From Pseudomonas mendocina (GTDB lineage Bacteria > Pseudomonadota > Gammaproteobacteria > Pseudomonadales > Pseudomonadaceae), in contig NZ_LR134290.1 in the NCBI RefSeq assembly GCF_900636545.1, positions 3,410,001 to 3,474,000 of the forward strand: a stretch of 64,000 nt of DNA, given 5' to 3'. The notes under the pieces were generated by a model. It made no database searches. It was not told the origin of the DNA and worked only from the letters and a program-made list of their open reading frames with translations. Shown here piece after piece: positions 33,474 through 45,007 of the stretch (within the stretch, counting starts at the first letter, position 1; each line of letters opens with the position of its first letter). The position numbers and the translations under genes are program-made.

Positions 33474-34877
33474 ATGACCGATCTGATCCCCGTGCGGAGC
33501 CTCGACACCGCCAAACCCATCCGCCTGACACCGGCCCAGGCCGGCGGCCCGATCCACACGCGCAGCTTCACCGGGCGCTTTCGCAACCTGCGCCTGCTAG
33601 GTGCCGGCCTGCTGTTCCTGCTGTTCTTCGGCACCGCCTGGATCGATTGGAACGGCCGCCAGGCCGTGCTCTGGGATCTGGAGAATCGCCAGTTCCATAT
33701 CTTCGGCGCGACCTTCTGGCCACAGGATTTCATCCTGCTCTCGGCGATCCTGATCATCGCCGCCTTCGGCCTGTTCTTCATCACCGTGCTGGCGGGCCGC
33801 GTCTGGTGCGGCTACGCCTGCCCGCAGAGCGTGTGGACCTGGGTCTTCATGCGTGTCGAGCAGATCACCGAAGGTGACCGCGGCCAGCGCATCAAGCTCG
33901 ACGCTGCGCCCTGGTCGCTGCAGAAACTGGCTCGGCGCAGCGCCAAGCACGCGCTGTGGCTGGCGGTCAGCCTGGCCACTGCCCTGGCCTTCGTCGGCTA
34001 CTTCACCCCGGTGCGCCAGCTGACGGTGGACCTGGCGACCTTCGAAGTCGGCGCCACCACGGCGTTCTGGGTGCTGTTCTTCACGGCTGCCACCTATATC
34101 AACGCCGGCTGGCTGCGGGAGAAGGTGTGCCGCGACATGTGCCCCTACTCACGCTTCCAGAGCGTGATGTTCGACAGCGATACGCTGGTCATCTCCTATG
34201 ACGCCGCTCGTGGCGAAAACCGTGGCCCGCGCCGCAAGGACGCCGACTACAAGGCCGAAGGCCTGGGCGACTGCATCGACTGCACGGTCTGCGTGCAGGT
34301 CTGCCCCACCGGCATCGACATCCGCGACGGCCTGCAACTGGAATGCATCGGCTGCGGCGCCTGCGTCGATGCCTGCGACAGCATCATGGACAAGCTCGGC
34401 TATGCCCGCGGCCTGGTGCGCTACAGCTCGGAGAACGAGCTGGCCGGCGGCAAGACGCACTGGTTGCGCCCACGCCTGATCGGCTATGCGGCGATGCTGG
34501 CAGTGATGATCGGCGCCTTCGCCTGGGCATTGGCCGAACGCCCGCTGATTTCCCTGGACGTGACCCGCGACCGTGGCCTGTTCCGTGAGAACTCGCTGGG
34601 CCAGATCGAGAACATCTACAGCCTGAAGATCATCAACAAGACCCAGCAACCGCGCAGCTATGCCATCGACCTGGTCGATGCCGGCGACTTCGAGCTGCAC
34701 GGCCCGAGCACGCTGAACCTGGCACCGGGGGAGATTCGTGACCTGCCGGTAAGCGTCGCGCTGACGGCTTCGCACAACGCTGCCGGCCCGCAAACCCTGC
34801 ATTTCGAGGTACGCGACCAGGCCGATGCGGGCAGCCGCGTCAGCACCAAGAGCACCTTCCTCGCGCCGCTGCGTTGA
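33474..34877 (+). CDS. ccoG: CcoG-like cytochrome oxidase accessory protein (PA4131-like)
   Basis: A 467-residue membrane Fe-S protein implicated in copper handling during cbb3 oxidase assembly. Transmembrane helices are at about 38-58, 82-105 and 158-178, the motif VWCGYACPQSVWTWVF is present, and two [4Fe-4S] ferredoxin motifs (CIDCTVCVQVCPTG and CIGCGACVDACD) lie near residues 266-305, followed by a C-terminal Ig-like FixG domain. Because it neighbours the PA4130-like reductase and the MocR gene, it matches PA4131, not the copy linked to the main ccoNOQP operons. Confidence 0.93.
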   Translation: MTDLIPVRSLDTAKPIRLTPAQAGGPIHTRSFTGRFRNLRLLGAGLLFLLFFGTAWIDWNGRQAVLWDLENRQFHIFGATFWPQDFILLSAILIIAAFGLFFITVLAGRVWCGYACPQSVWTWVFMRVEQITEGDRGQRIKLDAAPWSLQKLARRSAKHALWLAVSLATALAFVGYFTPVRQLTVDLATFEVGATTAFWVLFFTAATYINAGWLREKVCRDMCPYSRFQSVMFDSDTLVISYDAARGENRGPRRKDADYKAEGLGDCIDCTVCVQVCPTGIDIRDGLQLECIGCGACVDACDSIMDKLGYARGLVRYSSENELAGGKTHWLRPRLIGYAAMLAVMIGAFAWALAERPLISLDVTRDRGLFRENSLGQIENIYSLKIINKTQQPRSYAIDLVDAGDFELHGPSTLNLAPGEIRDLPVSVALTASHNAAGPQTLHFEVRDQADAGSRVSTKSTFLAPLR

Positions 34878-34923
34878 GTCGCAGTAAACCGTGCTCACTT
34901 AACGAAAGATGGACGCGATCAAT

Positions 34924-34947
34924 CCCCTCTCCCCACAGGGAGAGGGG
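34924..34947. repeat. Pyrimidine-rich inverted repeat downstream of ccoG
   Basis: CCCCTCTCCC and its complement with a 4-base loop, 47 bases past the ccoG stop. Similar to 6326-6351. A second purine-rich half and a tagcccggatgcaatccggg-type palindrome follow before 35060. No gene is visible in 34878-35090. Confidence 0.55.
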
Positions 34948-35090
34948 GTGACGATTTACACGGAGATCCCTCTCCCCCGGCCCCTCGCCACTAGGCGCGC
35001 CCCCAATGAATGGGAGAGGGGAGCAAGCGTCGTAGCCCGGATGCAATCCGGGGCGATTCGAGATACGTTCCCCCTTCACGAGGCACTGCC

Positions 35091-36566
35091 ATGTCTGCCG
35101 CTCACCCCGTAAAGTGTTCACCCGTACCCTTTGCGGCGGTGAACCAGGACAGGATGAAACGCTACGAAAAATTTGCCGACGAGATCGCCGAGCTGATCCG
35201 TACCGGCGTGCTCGGCCCCGGCGAGAAGGTGCCCTCGGTGCGCCATGCCAGCCGCACCTATGGCGTCAGCCCCTCCACCGTGTTCCAGGCCTACTACCTG
35301 CTGGAGGATCGCGGCCTGATCCAGGCGCGCGCGCGTTCCGGTTACTTCGTACGCGAACACGCCAAACGCCCGCTGCACGAGCCTGAGCTGACCGCCCACA
35401 CCGCGCAGACCACCGAGGTCGACGTCAGCGAGCTGGTGTTCTCGGTACTCGCCTCGCTGAAGGACCCGCACACCGTGCCCTTCGGCTCGGCGTTCCCCAG
35501 CCCCGACCTGTTCCCGCTGCCGCGTCTGGCCAAGAGCATGGCGCACGCGCTGCGCATGCTCTCGCCGCACGAGATCATCGCCGACATGACCGCCGGTAAC
35601 GCCGACCTGCGCCGGCAGATTGCCCTGCGCTACATGGTAAGCGGCGTGATGCTGCCGATGGAGGAACTGGTGATCAGCAACGGCGCCATGGAGGCGCTCA
35701 ACCTCTGCCTGCAGTGCGTGACTCAACCAGGTGACCTGGTGGCCATCGAGTCACCCACCTTCTACGCCTGCCTGCAGGTGCTGGAGCGCCTGCAGCTCAA
35801 GGCGGTGGAAATCCCCGTACACCCGCGCGAAGGTATCGACCTGGGCGCCCTGTCCGATAGCCTCAAGCAACTGCCGATCAAGGCCTGCTGGTTCATGAGC
35901 AGCCTGCAGAACCCGCTCGGCGCAAGCATGAGCGAGACCAAGAAGCAGGCGCTGTACGACCTGCTGGTCGAACATCAGGTGCCGTTGATCGAAGACGACG
36001 TGTACGCCGAGCTGTACTTCGGCAGCCACCCGCCCAAGCCGGTGAAGAGCTTCGACCGCGAGGGGCTGGTGATGCATTGCAGCTCGTTCTCCAAGAGCCT
36101 GGCGCCGGGCTATCGCATCGGCTGGGTGGCCGGCGGGCGCTATGCCGAGCAGATCGCCCGGCTCAAGCTGATGACTACCATCTCCCCGTCGGTGCCAGCC
36201 CAGGCAGCGCTGGCCGATTACCTGCAGCACGGCGGCTACGACCGCCACCTGCGCAAGCTGCGCCACGCCCTGGAAATGCAGCAAAGCGCCATGCTCGCCT
36301 CTGCCGCCCGGCACTTCCCCGCCAGCACGCGGGTCACAAGGCCTTCGGGTGGCTACTTCCTCTGGTTCGAGTTCCCCGAGCGCCTGGACTCGCTGCAACT
36401 ACTGCGCCTGGCGCTGGCCCAGGGCATCAGCCTGGCGCCGGGGCCGATCTTCTCCGCCAGCCAGGGCTTTCGCCACTGCGCGCGGTTGAACTACGGTCAC
36501 CCATGGAACCCGCGCAACGAACAGGCCATGGAAGTGCTCGGGCGCCTGGTGGCGGGATTGCTCTGA
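35091..36566 (+). CDS. MocR-family (GntR-aminotransferase fusion) regulator, MpaR-like
   Basis: A 491-residue protein. The N-terminal winged helix-turn-helix (about residues 25-90: EIAELIRTGVLGPGEKVPSV and SPSTVFQAYYLLEDRGLI) is joined to a fold-type I PLP aminotransferase domain, with the Schiff-base lysine in CSSFSKSLAPGYRIGW. ATG 35091 follows GAGG. The order reductase / ccoG / this gene equals PA4130-PA4132, where PA4132 is MpaR. It probably senses a PLP-reactive ligand and controls its neighbours; the repeated motif at 33188, 33374 and 47493 is a candidate binding site. Confidence 0.88.
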   Translation: MSAAHPVKCSPVPFAAVNQDRMKRYEKFADEIAELIRTGVLGPGEKVPSVRHASRTYGVSPSTVFQAYYLLEDRGLIQARARSGYFVREHAKRPLHEPELTAHTAQTTEVDVSELVFSVLASLKDPHTVPFGSAFPSPDLFPLPRLAKSMAHALRMLSPHEIIADMTAGNADLRRQIALRYMVSGVMLPMEELVISNGAMEALNLCLQCVTQPGDLVAIESPTFYACLQVLERLQLKAVEIPVHPREGIDLGALSDSLKQLPIKACWFMSSLQNPLGASMSETKKQALYDLLVEHQVPLIEDDVYAELYFGSHPPKPVKSFDREGLVMHCSSFSKSLAPGYRIGWVAGGRYAEQIARLKLMTTISPSVPAQAALADYLQHGGYDRHLRKLRHALEMQQSAMLASAARHFPASTRVTRPSGGYFLWFEFPERLDSLQLLRLALAQGISLAPGPIFSASQGFRHCARLNYGHPWNPRNEQAMEVLGRLVAGLL

Positions 36567-36580
36567 CGCCTGGCGCGTAA

Positions 36581-36624
36581 GGCGCACCCTACGGATGACC
36601 TGCGCCACCCACGTAGGGTGCGCC
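36581..36624. terminator. Inverted repeat after the MocR gene
   Basis: GGCGCACCCTACG (36581-36593) and its complement (36612-36624) between convergent genes. It is a REP-type sequence and probably acts as a bidirectional transcript end, although there is no U-run. Confidence 0.45.
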
Positions 36625-36667
36625 ATGCGCACCGACTGATTTAAAGCGTGCACATCCTACGAGCGCT

Positions 36668-37924
<1,257 letters not shown>

Positions 37925-38079
37925 TTATTGAGCGATGCTGCGGAATAACCGCCGCAGCGACGGCTTTTTCGTTTCCCTGGGGCGCACGACGCCTCCTACG
38001 TGACTGGGTGTGTCGCGTAGCTCGGATGCAGTTCGGAAGGTTGTTTCGGCAGATCCCGGATTTCGTCCGGGCTACACCG

Positions 38080-39246
38080 CTAACCGCGCTTCAATTGCGC
38101 CACCTTGTTGTCAGTGGCCTGGTGTTTTTTTGCCAGCAGGCGCTCGCCGCTCTGGGCATCGAACAGCAACACCCGGCTCGGCTCGAAACGCAACGAAAGC
38201 GTACTGCCCACCTGCGGCGTCATGTCGGGCGCCAGACGGCAGCAGACCTTGGTCTGGTTGAGGTTGACGAACACCAGCGTGTCCGGCCCGGTGGGCTCGG
38301 TGACCTCCACTTCGGCGCAGATGCTCGGTGCCTCAGCGCCGCTGTCGGCAGCCAACTGGATCTGCTCGGGACGGATGCCGAGGATCAGGTCGCGGTTCTC
38401 GATGCCGGCTTCCAGTTCGCCCAACGGCAGTTCGCAGCGAGCCTGCCCAGCGACGCCGAGCGACGAGCTGAGCACGGCCCAGCACTGGCCATCGCGCCAC
38501 TGCAGGCGTACGGGAATGAAGTTCATCGGCGGCGAGCCGATGAAGCTGGCGACGAACAGGTTGGCCGGGTCGTTGTAGATTTCCTGCGGGGTGCCGAACT
38601 GCTGGATGATGCCGTCCTTCATCACCGCTACCTTGTCGCCCAGGGTCATGGCCTCGATCTGGTCGTGGGTGACGTATACCGTGGTGGTCTTCAGGCGCTG
38701 GTGCATCAGCTTGATTTCAGTACGCATCTCAACGCGCAGCTTGGCGTCGAGGTTCGACAGCGGTTCGTCGAACAGGTAGATCTTCGGCCGCCGCGCCAGT
38801 GCCCGGCCCATGGCCACGCGCTGCTGCTGGCCACCGGACAGCTGGCCGGGCTTGCGCGACAGCAGATGCTCGATCTGCAGCAGCTTGGCCACGCGCGCCA
38901 CCTCGGCCTCGATCTCGGCAGGCGGCAGCTTGCGCATCTTCAGGCCGAAGGCGATGTTGTCCTTCACCGTCATGGTCGGGTACAGCGCATAGGACTGGAA
39001 CACCATGGCGATGTCGCGATCCTTCGGGCTCATGCCGCTGATGTCGGCGCCGTCCACCAGAATCGCCCCGCCACTGATGTCCTCCAGGCCGGCGATGCAG
39101 TTCATCAGGGTGGATTTGCCGCAGCCGGAGGGGCCGACCAGGATCAGGAACTCGCCGGAGTCGATGGCCAGTTCGATGTTCTTCAGGGTGTCCGCCAGGC
39201 CGCTGCCGTAGGATTTGTTGACGTTGCGCAGTTCGAGGGTAGCCAT
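38080..39246 (-). CDS. gtsD: Glucose/mannose ABC transporter ATPase
   Basis: A 388-residue UgpC/MalK-type ATPase. Walker A is GPSGCGKST, the signature [15 protein letters not shown], Walker [13 protein letters not shown], the switch THDQ, and a C-terminal TOBE region of about 150 residues is present. ATG 39246 is chosen behind GAGGTAAT; the frame upstream to 39342 overlaps gtsC. It powers GtsBC import of sugar. Confidence 0.93.
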   Translation of the reverse strand: MATLELRNVNKSYGSGLADTLKNIELAIDSGEFLILVGPSGCGKSTLMNCIAGLEDISGGAILVDGADISGMSPKDRDIAMVFQSYALYPTMTVKDNIAFGLKMRKLPPAEIEAEVARVAKLLQIEHLLSRKPGQLSGGQQQRVAMGRALARRPKIYLFDEPLSNLDAKLRVEMRTEIKLMHQRLKTTTVYVTHDQIEAMTLGDKVAVMKDGIIQQFGTPQEIYNDPANLFVASFIGSPPMNFIPVRLQWRDGQCWAVLSSSLGVAGQARCELPLGELEAGIENRDLILGIRPEQIQLAADSGAEAPSICAEVEVTEPTGPDTLVFVNLNQTKVCCRLAPDMTPQVGSTLSLRFEPSRVLLFDAQSGERLLAKKHQATDNKVAQLKRG

Positions 39247-39256
39247 GGTTATTACC

Positions 39257-40135
39257 TCAACCTTTGACGGCGCCGGCGGTGAGGCCGCGCAGGAAGTATT
39301 TACCGGCCAGGATGTAGACCAGCAGCGTGGGCAGCCCGGCAATCATCGCCGCGGCCATGTCGACGTTGTATTCCTTGGCCCCGGTGCTGGTGTTGACCAG
39401 ATTGTTCAGCGCCACGGTGATCGGCTGGGTGTCGCCGCTGGCGAACACCACGCCAAAGAGGAAATCGTTCCAGATCTGGGTGAACTGCCAGATCAGGCAG
39501 ACCATGATGGTCGGCACCGACATCGGCAGCAGGATGCGTCCGAAGATGGTGAAGAAGCCGGCGCCATCGAGGCGCGCGGCGCGCACCAGGGCCTCGGGAA
39601 TGCTCACGTAGAAGTTGCGGAAGAACAGCGTGGTGAAAGCCAGGCCGTAGACCACGTGCACCAGCACCAGGCCCTCGGTGGTATTGGCCAGGCCGAGCTG
39701 GCCGAGGGTGAAGGACGCCGGCAACAGGATCACCTGGAACGGCAGGAAGCAGCCGAACAGCAGCAGTCCGAAGAACAGCTGCGAACCGCGAAAGCGCCAC
39801 ATGGCCAGCACGTAGCCGTTCAGCGCGCCGAGCAGCGTGGAGATCAGCACCGCCGGGATGGTGATCTTCACCGAGTTCCAGAAGTAGCCGCCGACACCGT
39901 CCCAGGCCTTGACCCAGCCGATCACCGTGAGTACGTCGGGCCAGGACAGCAGGTTGCCGCTGCGAATGTCGTCCGGGGTCTTGAAGCTGGTCAGCAGCAT
40001 CACCAGCAGCGGCACCAGGTACACCGCGCAGGCCAGGATCAGGGTGGCGTGGATGGCCAGGCGGCTGAGGCTGAAGGCCCTCACCCGAGACACTGGATGT
40101 GGCGCCAGACGCGCATCGAGCACGGAATCAGTCAT
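39257..40135 (-). CDS. gtsC: Sugar ABC transporter permease (MalG-type)
   Basis: A 292-residue protein with six transmembrane helices and the EAA loop IPEALVRAARLDGAGFFTIFGRILLP that docks onto the ATPase. Overlaps the gtsB stop by 8 bases and precedes gtsD by 10 bases, so it is tightly co-expressed. Corresponds to PA3188. Confidence 0.93.
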   Translation of the reverse strand: MTDSVLDARLAPHPVSRVRAFSLSRLAIHATLILACAVYLVPLLVMLLTSFKTPDDIRSGNLLSWPDVLTVIGWVKAWDGVGGYFWNSVKITIPAVLISTLLGALNGYVLAMWRFRGSQLFFGLLLFGCFLPFQVILLPASFTLGQLGLANTTEGLVLVHVVYGLAFTTLFFRNFYVSIPEALVRAARLDGAGFFTIFGRILLPMSVPTIMVCLIWQFTQIWNDFLFGVVFASGDTQPITVALNNLVNTSTGAKEYNVDMAAAMIAGLPTLLVYILAGKYFLRGLTAGAVKG

Positions 40136-41036
40136 GGCGTTTGCCTCGCAGTTCGGAATACAGATACGGCACCAGGATCGCCAGCACCGCGCCGAGCATC
40201 AGCATCGCGCTGGCGGCGCCGAGGCCCATCTGGCCGCGGGTGAAGGTGTGGGCGTACATGAACATCGCCGGCAGGTCGGAGGCGTAGCCAGGGCCACCGG
40301 CGGTCATCGAGGCGACCAGGTCGAAGCTCTTGATGGCGATATGCGCGAGGATCATCAGCGCACTGAAGAACACCGGCCCGAGGCTCGGCAGGACGATGCG
40401 CAGGTAGATGCTCGGCAGGCTGGCACCGTCGACCTGGGCAGCGCGGATGATCGACTGATCGACGCTGCGCAGCCCGGCGAGGAACAGTGCCATGACGAAG
40501 CCCGAGGACTGCCACACGGCGGCCATCACCAGGCAGTAGACGACGCGATCCGGGTCCACCAGCCAGTCGAAGCGAAAGCCTTCCCAGCCCCAGTCGCGCA
40601 GCAGCTTGTCCAGACCCAGACCGGGGTTGAGCAGCCACTTCCAGGCGGTGCCGGTGACGATCATCGACAGCGCCATGGGGTAGAGAAAGATGGTACGAAT
40701 GAAACCTTCGCGGCGGATGCGCTGGTCCAGCAGCACCGCCAGCAGCACGCCGATGGCCAGGCTGATGGCGATGAACAAACCGCCGAAGACCAGCAGGTTC
40801 TGGCTCGCCACCCACCAGCGGTCGTTGTCCCACAGACGCGCATACTGCTGCAGCCCGACGAAGTTGTAGCTGGGCATGAAGCGCGAGTTGGTGAACGACA
40901 GCAGGAAGGTCCAGCCGATGTAGCCGTAGAAGCCCACCAGCACGATGACCATGCTCGGTGCCAGCACCAGCTTGGGCAGCCAGCGCTGCAGGGCATCCAG
41001 CGGTGAGGCTTTGCTGATGACTGCGTTTGAACTCAT
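40128..41036 (-). CDS. gtsB: Sugar ABC transporter permease (MalF-type)
   Basis: A 302-residue membrane protein with six helices and an EAA-like loop (QSIIRAAQVDGASLPSIYLRIVLP). ATG 41036 follows GGAGT; the frame to 41138 is leader. The 288-base gap to gtsA holds a hairpin, which may lower permease expression relative to the binding protein. Confidence 0.92.
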   Translation of the reverse strand: MSSNAVISKASPLDALQRWLPKLVLAPSMVIVLVGFYGYIGWTFLLSFTNSRFMPSYNFVGLQQYARLWDNDRWWVASQNLLVFGGLFIAISLAIGVLLAVLLDQRIRREGFIRTIFLYPMALSMIVTGTAWKWLLNPGLGLDKLLRDWGWEGFRFDWLVDPDRVVYCLVMAAVWQSSGFVMALFLAGLRSVDQSIIRAAQVDGASLPSIYLRIVLPSLGPVFFSALMILAHIAIKSFDLVASMTAGGPGYASDLPAMFMYAHTFTRGQMGLGAASAMLMLGAVLAILVPYLYSELRGKRHD

Positions 41037-41274
41037 GGTTGACTCCGTTGCATGCTGCGTTGATGCGTAAAACATCCGTAGCGGACCCGTAGGGCGTACT
41101 CGCGAAGCAGTACGTCGGCGATTACAGCCAGCACGCATAGCCGGCGGACTGTTCGCTGCGCTCCTGAGCCCGCCCTACCGATTGCCAGTTGCCCTGCCCC
41201 GACACCTGAATCTCGGCGCGGCCGATCCCATGGCACAGGCATGAAGGCATGCACCTTGGGTCAAAGGCTTGAAT

Positions 41275-41291
41275 GGCGGGTTACACCCGCC
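41275..41291 (-). terminator. Hairpin between gtsA and gtsB
   Basis: GGCGGGT and ACCCGCC around a 3-base loop, about 34 bases past the gtsA stop, without a T-run. It is a likely mRNA 3'-end stabiliser or attenuator. The rest of the gap 41037-41274 holds several 'gggcg' type repeats and no gene. Confidence 0.4.
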
Positions 41292-41324
41292 CTACGGCAA
41301 GGGCCGCCTAGGCGGCCGGCAGGC

Positions 41325-42578
41325 TCACTGCACCGCCTGGATCGCCGCCGCCAGTTGCTGTGCGGCGCGTTTGGGGTCGGCCTTGGGGTCGTTGAAGAAG
41401 TTGGTCACCACGTCGAACACCGCGCCCTGCACGTAGCTGGAGGCGGCCATGCCGTGGGCCAGGCTCGGCTGCAGGCCGCCATCGGCAGCGGCCTCCTTGA
41501 AGTCGGCCATGGATTTCTGCGCGCAGGTGTCGAAGCTGCTCATGTCCTGGTCCATACGCACCGGGATCGAGCCCTTGTTCTGGTTGAAGAACTCCTGGAA
41601 CTCGTTGCCCATCACCGTGCGCGCCAGGTCTTCCTGGGCCTTGCGATCGTCGGCATTGGTCAGCTTGAACATGGCCAACGAGTCGATGTTGAAGGCGAAG
41701 CTGCCCTGGGTGCCGGGGAACGCCAGGCACTCGTAGTCCTTGCCGGCGACCTTGCCGGCTGCGGTCCACTCGCTCTTGGCCCAGTCGCCCATGATCTGCA
41801 TGCCGGCCTTGCCATCGATCACCAAACCAGTGGCGCTGTTCCAGTCGCGCCCGGCGGCGTCGGCGTCGATGTAGCCACGCAGTTTCTGCAGGGCAGCGAA
41901 CACTTCGACCATCTTGTCGCCGGTCAGGGTGTCGCGATCCAGCTCGACGAAGGCCTTGCGAAAGCCTTCGGGGCCGAGAATGCTGAAGGCCAGGTCCTCG
42001 AACACGGTGCCGTCCTGCCAGGGCTGGCCGCCGTGGGCGATGGCGATGAAGCCGGCCGCCTTGAGCTTGTCGGCGGCGGCGAAGAATTCGTCGAGGGTAG
42101 TCGGCGGCGTGGCACCGGCCTTCTCGAACACTTGTGGGTTGATCCACAGCCAGTTGACCCGGTGCACGTTGACCGGCACCGCCACGTAGTCGCCCTGGTA
42201 CTTCATCACCTCGACCACCTGCGGCGGCAGCAGGTCATCCCATTTCTGCTCGGCGGCGACGCCGTTGAGGTCGGCGAGCAGGCCCAGCTCGCCCCACTCC
42301 TGGATATCCGGCCCCTTGATCTGCGCGGCGGCAGGCGGGTTGCCGGACACGGCGCGCGTCTTCAACACGGTCATGGCCGCTTCACCGCCACCGCCGGCAA
42401 CAGCGAAATCCTTCCATTTGTGGCCCTGGGCTTCGACCAGTTTCTGCAGGGTATCGGCGGCGCGCTTTTCACCACCGGAGGTCCACCAGTGCAGCACTTC
42501 GACTTCACCGGCCGTAGCGGACAGGGGCAACAGGACTGCTAGGGAGATGGCGCAGGACAGGCGAGAGATCGCTTTCAT
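41325..42578 (-). CDS. gtsA: Periplasmic glucose/mannose-binding protein
   Basis: A 417-residue extracellular solute-binding protein (SBP_bac_1). The signal peptide [24 protein letters not shown] is followed by [18 protein letters not shown], typical of Pseudomonas glucose-binding proteins, with [16 protein letters not shown] in the ligand region. ATG 42578 follows AAGGTG. Delivers periplasmic sugar to GtsBCD. The 201-base upstream region should hold the operon promoter; I found no clear HexR box there. Confidence 0.94.
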   Translation of the reverse strand: MKAISRLSCAISLAVLLPLSATAGEVEVLHWWTSGGEKRAADTLQKLVEAQGHKWKDFAVAGGGGEAAMTVLKTRAVSGNPPAAAQIKGPDIQEWGELGLLADLNGVAAEQKWDDLLPPQVVEVMKYQGDYVAVPVNVHRVNWLWINPQVFEKAGATPPTTLDEFFAAADKLKAAGFIAIAHGGQPWQDGTVFEDLAFSILGPEGFRKAFVELDRDTLTGDKMVEVFAALQKLRGYIDADAAGRDWNSATGLVIDGKAGMQIMGDWAKSEWTAAGKVAGKDYECLAFPGTQGSFAFNIDSLAMFKLTNADDRKAQEDLARTVMGNEFQEFFNQNKGSIPVRMDQDMSSFDTCAQKSMADFKEAAADGGLQPSLAHGMAASSYVQGAVFDVVTNFFNDPKADPKRAAQQLAAAIQAVQ

Positions 42579-42779
42579 GGGATGAGACACCTTGTTGTTG
42601 TTATTCGCGAGCAAGTCGTGGTGCTTGCATTGCGAACGAGTCTACCCAGCCCCCAATGTGGCCGGGGTAACAAAGGGTATTGGATAGTCACCAAGCGGTT
42701 ACAAAGTGACGCCGACAGGTTACATAAGGCACCGCGCCGCGGATTCTGCGGTCCAGCGCGAGGGCGCACGAGCGGAAAT

Positions 42780-44228
42780 TCAGCGAGGTTGGCGCGGTAG
42801 CCAGAGGGTGACACGCAGCCCTCCATCTCGCAGATTGCGCAGGCTCAGTTCGCCGCCATGGCTATGCGCCAGGTTGCGCGCGATGCCCAGGCCCATGCCA
42901 TAGCCCTGCTGCTGACTGGCCAGGCGAAAGTGCGGCTCGAACACCTGCTCGAGCTTCTGCTCGGGCACACCCGGGCCCTCGTCATCGACATGCAGGACGA
43001 AGGCTTCGTCATCGTCCTCGATGTGCAGGTGCGCGCGCTCGCCATACTTCAGCGCGTTGTCCAGCAGATTGCCGATGCAACGGCGCAAGGCCAGCGGCTT
43101 GCCGGGATAAAGATCACGCGCGGCACCATCGAGGGTGACGCGGCCCGTGCCGAGGTAGGGTTCGATCAACCCGTGCAGCAGGTGATTGAGGTCGACCGGC
43201 TCGATGTTCTCGTGGATGTCGGTGTCCTTCACGCATTGCAGTGCGCCCTTGACCAGCAGCTCGAGGTCGTCCAGATCGCGCCCGAACTTGCTTTGCAGGC
43301 TTTCGTCGTCGAGCAGCTCGACGCGCAGACGCAGGCGCGTGATCGGCGTGCGCAGGTCGTGGGAAATGGCGCTGAACAGCTGGCTGCGCTCAGTCAGGTA
43401 ACGGCTGATGCGCTCGCGCATGGCGTTGAACGCGCGCGCCACCTCCACCACCTCGCGGCCACCGCCCTCGGCCACCGGCTCCACTTCCGCCCCCAGCGAC
43501 ATATGCCGCGCAGTGCGCGCCAGACGCTTGAGCGGACGGCTCTGCAGGTGCACCAGCAAGCCGATGAACAGCAGCAGGAAAACACTGGTCAGGAGGATGA
43601 ACCACAGCTGCTGGGTGGGCAGGAAGGGTTCCTCCAGGTTGGTGTAGGGCTCGGGCAGCAGCGAGGCGATGTACAGCCACTCCCCCGGGGCCAGCTGGAT
43701 CTGCGTCACCAGCACCGGCGGGTTGAGCGGCTCCAGGGTCAGCGCATAGTGCGCCCAGGATCGCGGCAGCTCGTCGAGCTTCAGGCCGCCGTTGAAGATC
43801 AGCAGATCATCCGGCCGGACGAAGGTCACAGAGATGTCGGCAGCGCTGCCCAGTGCCTGACGCAGCACTTCGGTCACCGTCTCGGTCACCGCCTGCTTGC
43901 GCGGCGTGGGCGGTAGCAGCTTCATCTGCAACGGGCGATCGTTGAGGCTGACCACGAAGCGCGTGCCGCCCATGCTGCGCAACTGGTCGAGCACCAGCGG
44001 CCGGTAATTCACCGGCAGCGAACGGAAGTAACGCACGCTGGCCGACATCGAGTGAGCCAGGCTGCGCGCCGTGGTCACCAGGCCTTCCAGCTGAGTGGCA
44101 CGCAACTGCGACAGCCAGATGGCGCTGGACAACGTCTGCGCCGCCAGTATCGCCAGCAGGGTCAGTAACAGCATGCGCCCGAGCAGCGAGCGCGGCAGCG
44201 GCAACCAGCGCCGCGCTTCAGCGGCCAT
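42780..44228 (-). CDS. gtrS: Sensor histidine kinase of the glucose-responsive system
   Basis: A 482-residue membrane kinase: two N-terminal transmembrane helices flanking a periplasmic sensor domain (about 50-190), HAMP, HisKA box SAISHDLRTPITRLRLR and HATPase motifs NLLDNALKYGE and DDEGPGVPEQ. It phosphorylates GltR in response to 2-ketogluconate-type signals in P. aeruginosa. ATG 44228 overlaps the gltR 3' end by 11 bases; the frame upstream to 44276 lies inside gltR. Corresponds to PA3191. Confidence 0.92.
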   Translation of the reverse strand: MAAEARRWLPLPRSLLGRMLLLTLLAILAAQTLSSAIWLSQLRATQLEGLVTTARSLAHSMSASVRYFRSLPVNYRPLVLDQLRSMGGTRFVVSLNDRPLQMKLLPPTPRKQAVTETVTEVLRQALGSAADISVTFVRPDDLLIFNGGLKLDELPRSWAHYALTLEPLNPPVLVTQIQLAPGEWLYIASLLPEPYTNLEEPFLPTQQLWFILLTSVFLLLFIGLLVHLQSRPLKRLARTARHMSLGAEVEPVAEGGGREVVEVARAFNAMRERISRYLTERSQLFSAISHDLRTPITRLRLRVELLDDESLQSKFGRDLDDLELLVKGALQCVKDTDIHENIEPVDLNHLLHGLIEPYLGTGRVTLDGAARDLYPGKPLALRRCIGNLLDNALKYGERAHLHIEDDDEAFVLHVDDEGPGVPEQKLEQVFEPHFRLASQQQGYGMGLGIARNLAHSHGGELSLRNLRDGGLRVTLWLPRQPR

Positions 44229-44952
44229 CGCCGGCCTGCACGCTGACGGTCGCCGCCAGTTGATAACCGCTGCCACGCACGGTGCGGATCAGCCGCGGCG
44301 GCTTGTCGGTATCGCGCAGGCGCTGGCGCAGGCGGCTCACCGCCATGTCGACGATGCGCTCCAGCGGCATCACCTCACGGCCACGGGTGGCATTGCCGAT
44401 GGTGTCACGGTCGAGAATCTGCTGCGGGTGATCGAGAAACAGCTTGAGCAGGGCGAAGTCGGCGCCGGAGAGGATCACCTCCTCGCCGTCGCGATGGAAC
44501 AGGCGGTGGCTGACCATGTCCAGGCGCCAGTCATCGAATGCCAGCACCTCGCCGCTGCGCTCCTGGCTGAACTGCGCGCGGCGTAGCAGCGCCTTGATTC
44601 GCGCCAGCAATTCGCGCGGGCTGAACGGCTTGCCGAGGTAATCATCGGCGCCCAGCTCCAGGCCGATCACGCGGTCGGCCTCGTCGGAGCTGGCGGTGAG
44701 CATGATCACCGGCACCTGGGCGAAGCGCTGGTGTTCACGCACCCAGCGGCACAGGCTGAAACCGTCCTCGTCGGGCAGCATCACATCGAGGATGACCAGG
44801 TCGGCCGACTCCGCACACAGGCTCTGGCGAAAGGCGGCGCCATCGGCCACGGCGCGCACCTGAAAGCCGACGCGGCTCAGGTAGGTCTCGAGCAGTTCAC
44901 GTATTTCCTGGTCGTCATCGACCAGCAGAATCGACTTGCCGGGCTGGCTCAT
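44218..44952 (-). CDS. gltR: OmpR-family response regulator of glucose transport
   Basis: A 244-residue protein. The receiver domain has acidic pocket DDDQE, phospho-Asp in VILDVMLPDEDG, Thr in MLTASSDE and Lys in LGKPFSP; a winged-helix DNA-binding domain follows. It regulates gts/porin and peripheral glucose genes. It lies 55 bases after glk and overlaps gtrS. Corresponds to PA3192. Confidence 0.93.
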   Translation of the reverse strand: MSQPGKSILLVDDDQEIRELLETYLSRVGFQVRAVADGAAFRQSLCAESADLVILDVMLPDEDGFSLCRWVREHQRFAQVPVIMLTASSDEADRVIGLELGADDYLGKPFSPRELLARIKALLRRAQFSQERSGEVLAFDDWRLDMVSHRLFHRDGEEVILSGADFALLKLFLDHPQQILDRDTIGNATRGREVMPLERIVDMAVSRLRQRLRDTDKPPRLIRTVRGSGYQLAATVSVQAGDGR

Positions 44953-45007
44953 GGTCCGCCGTCCTTGTTGTGTTCACGCCGCAATGTAGGCCTGGTCGGT
45001 GCAGGTT

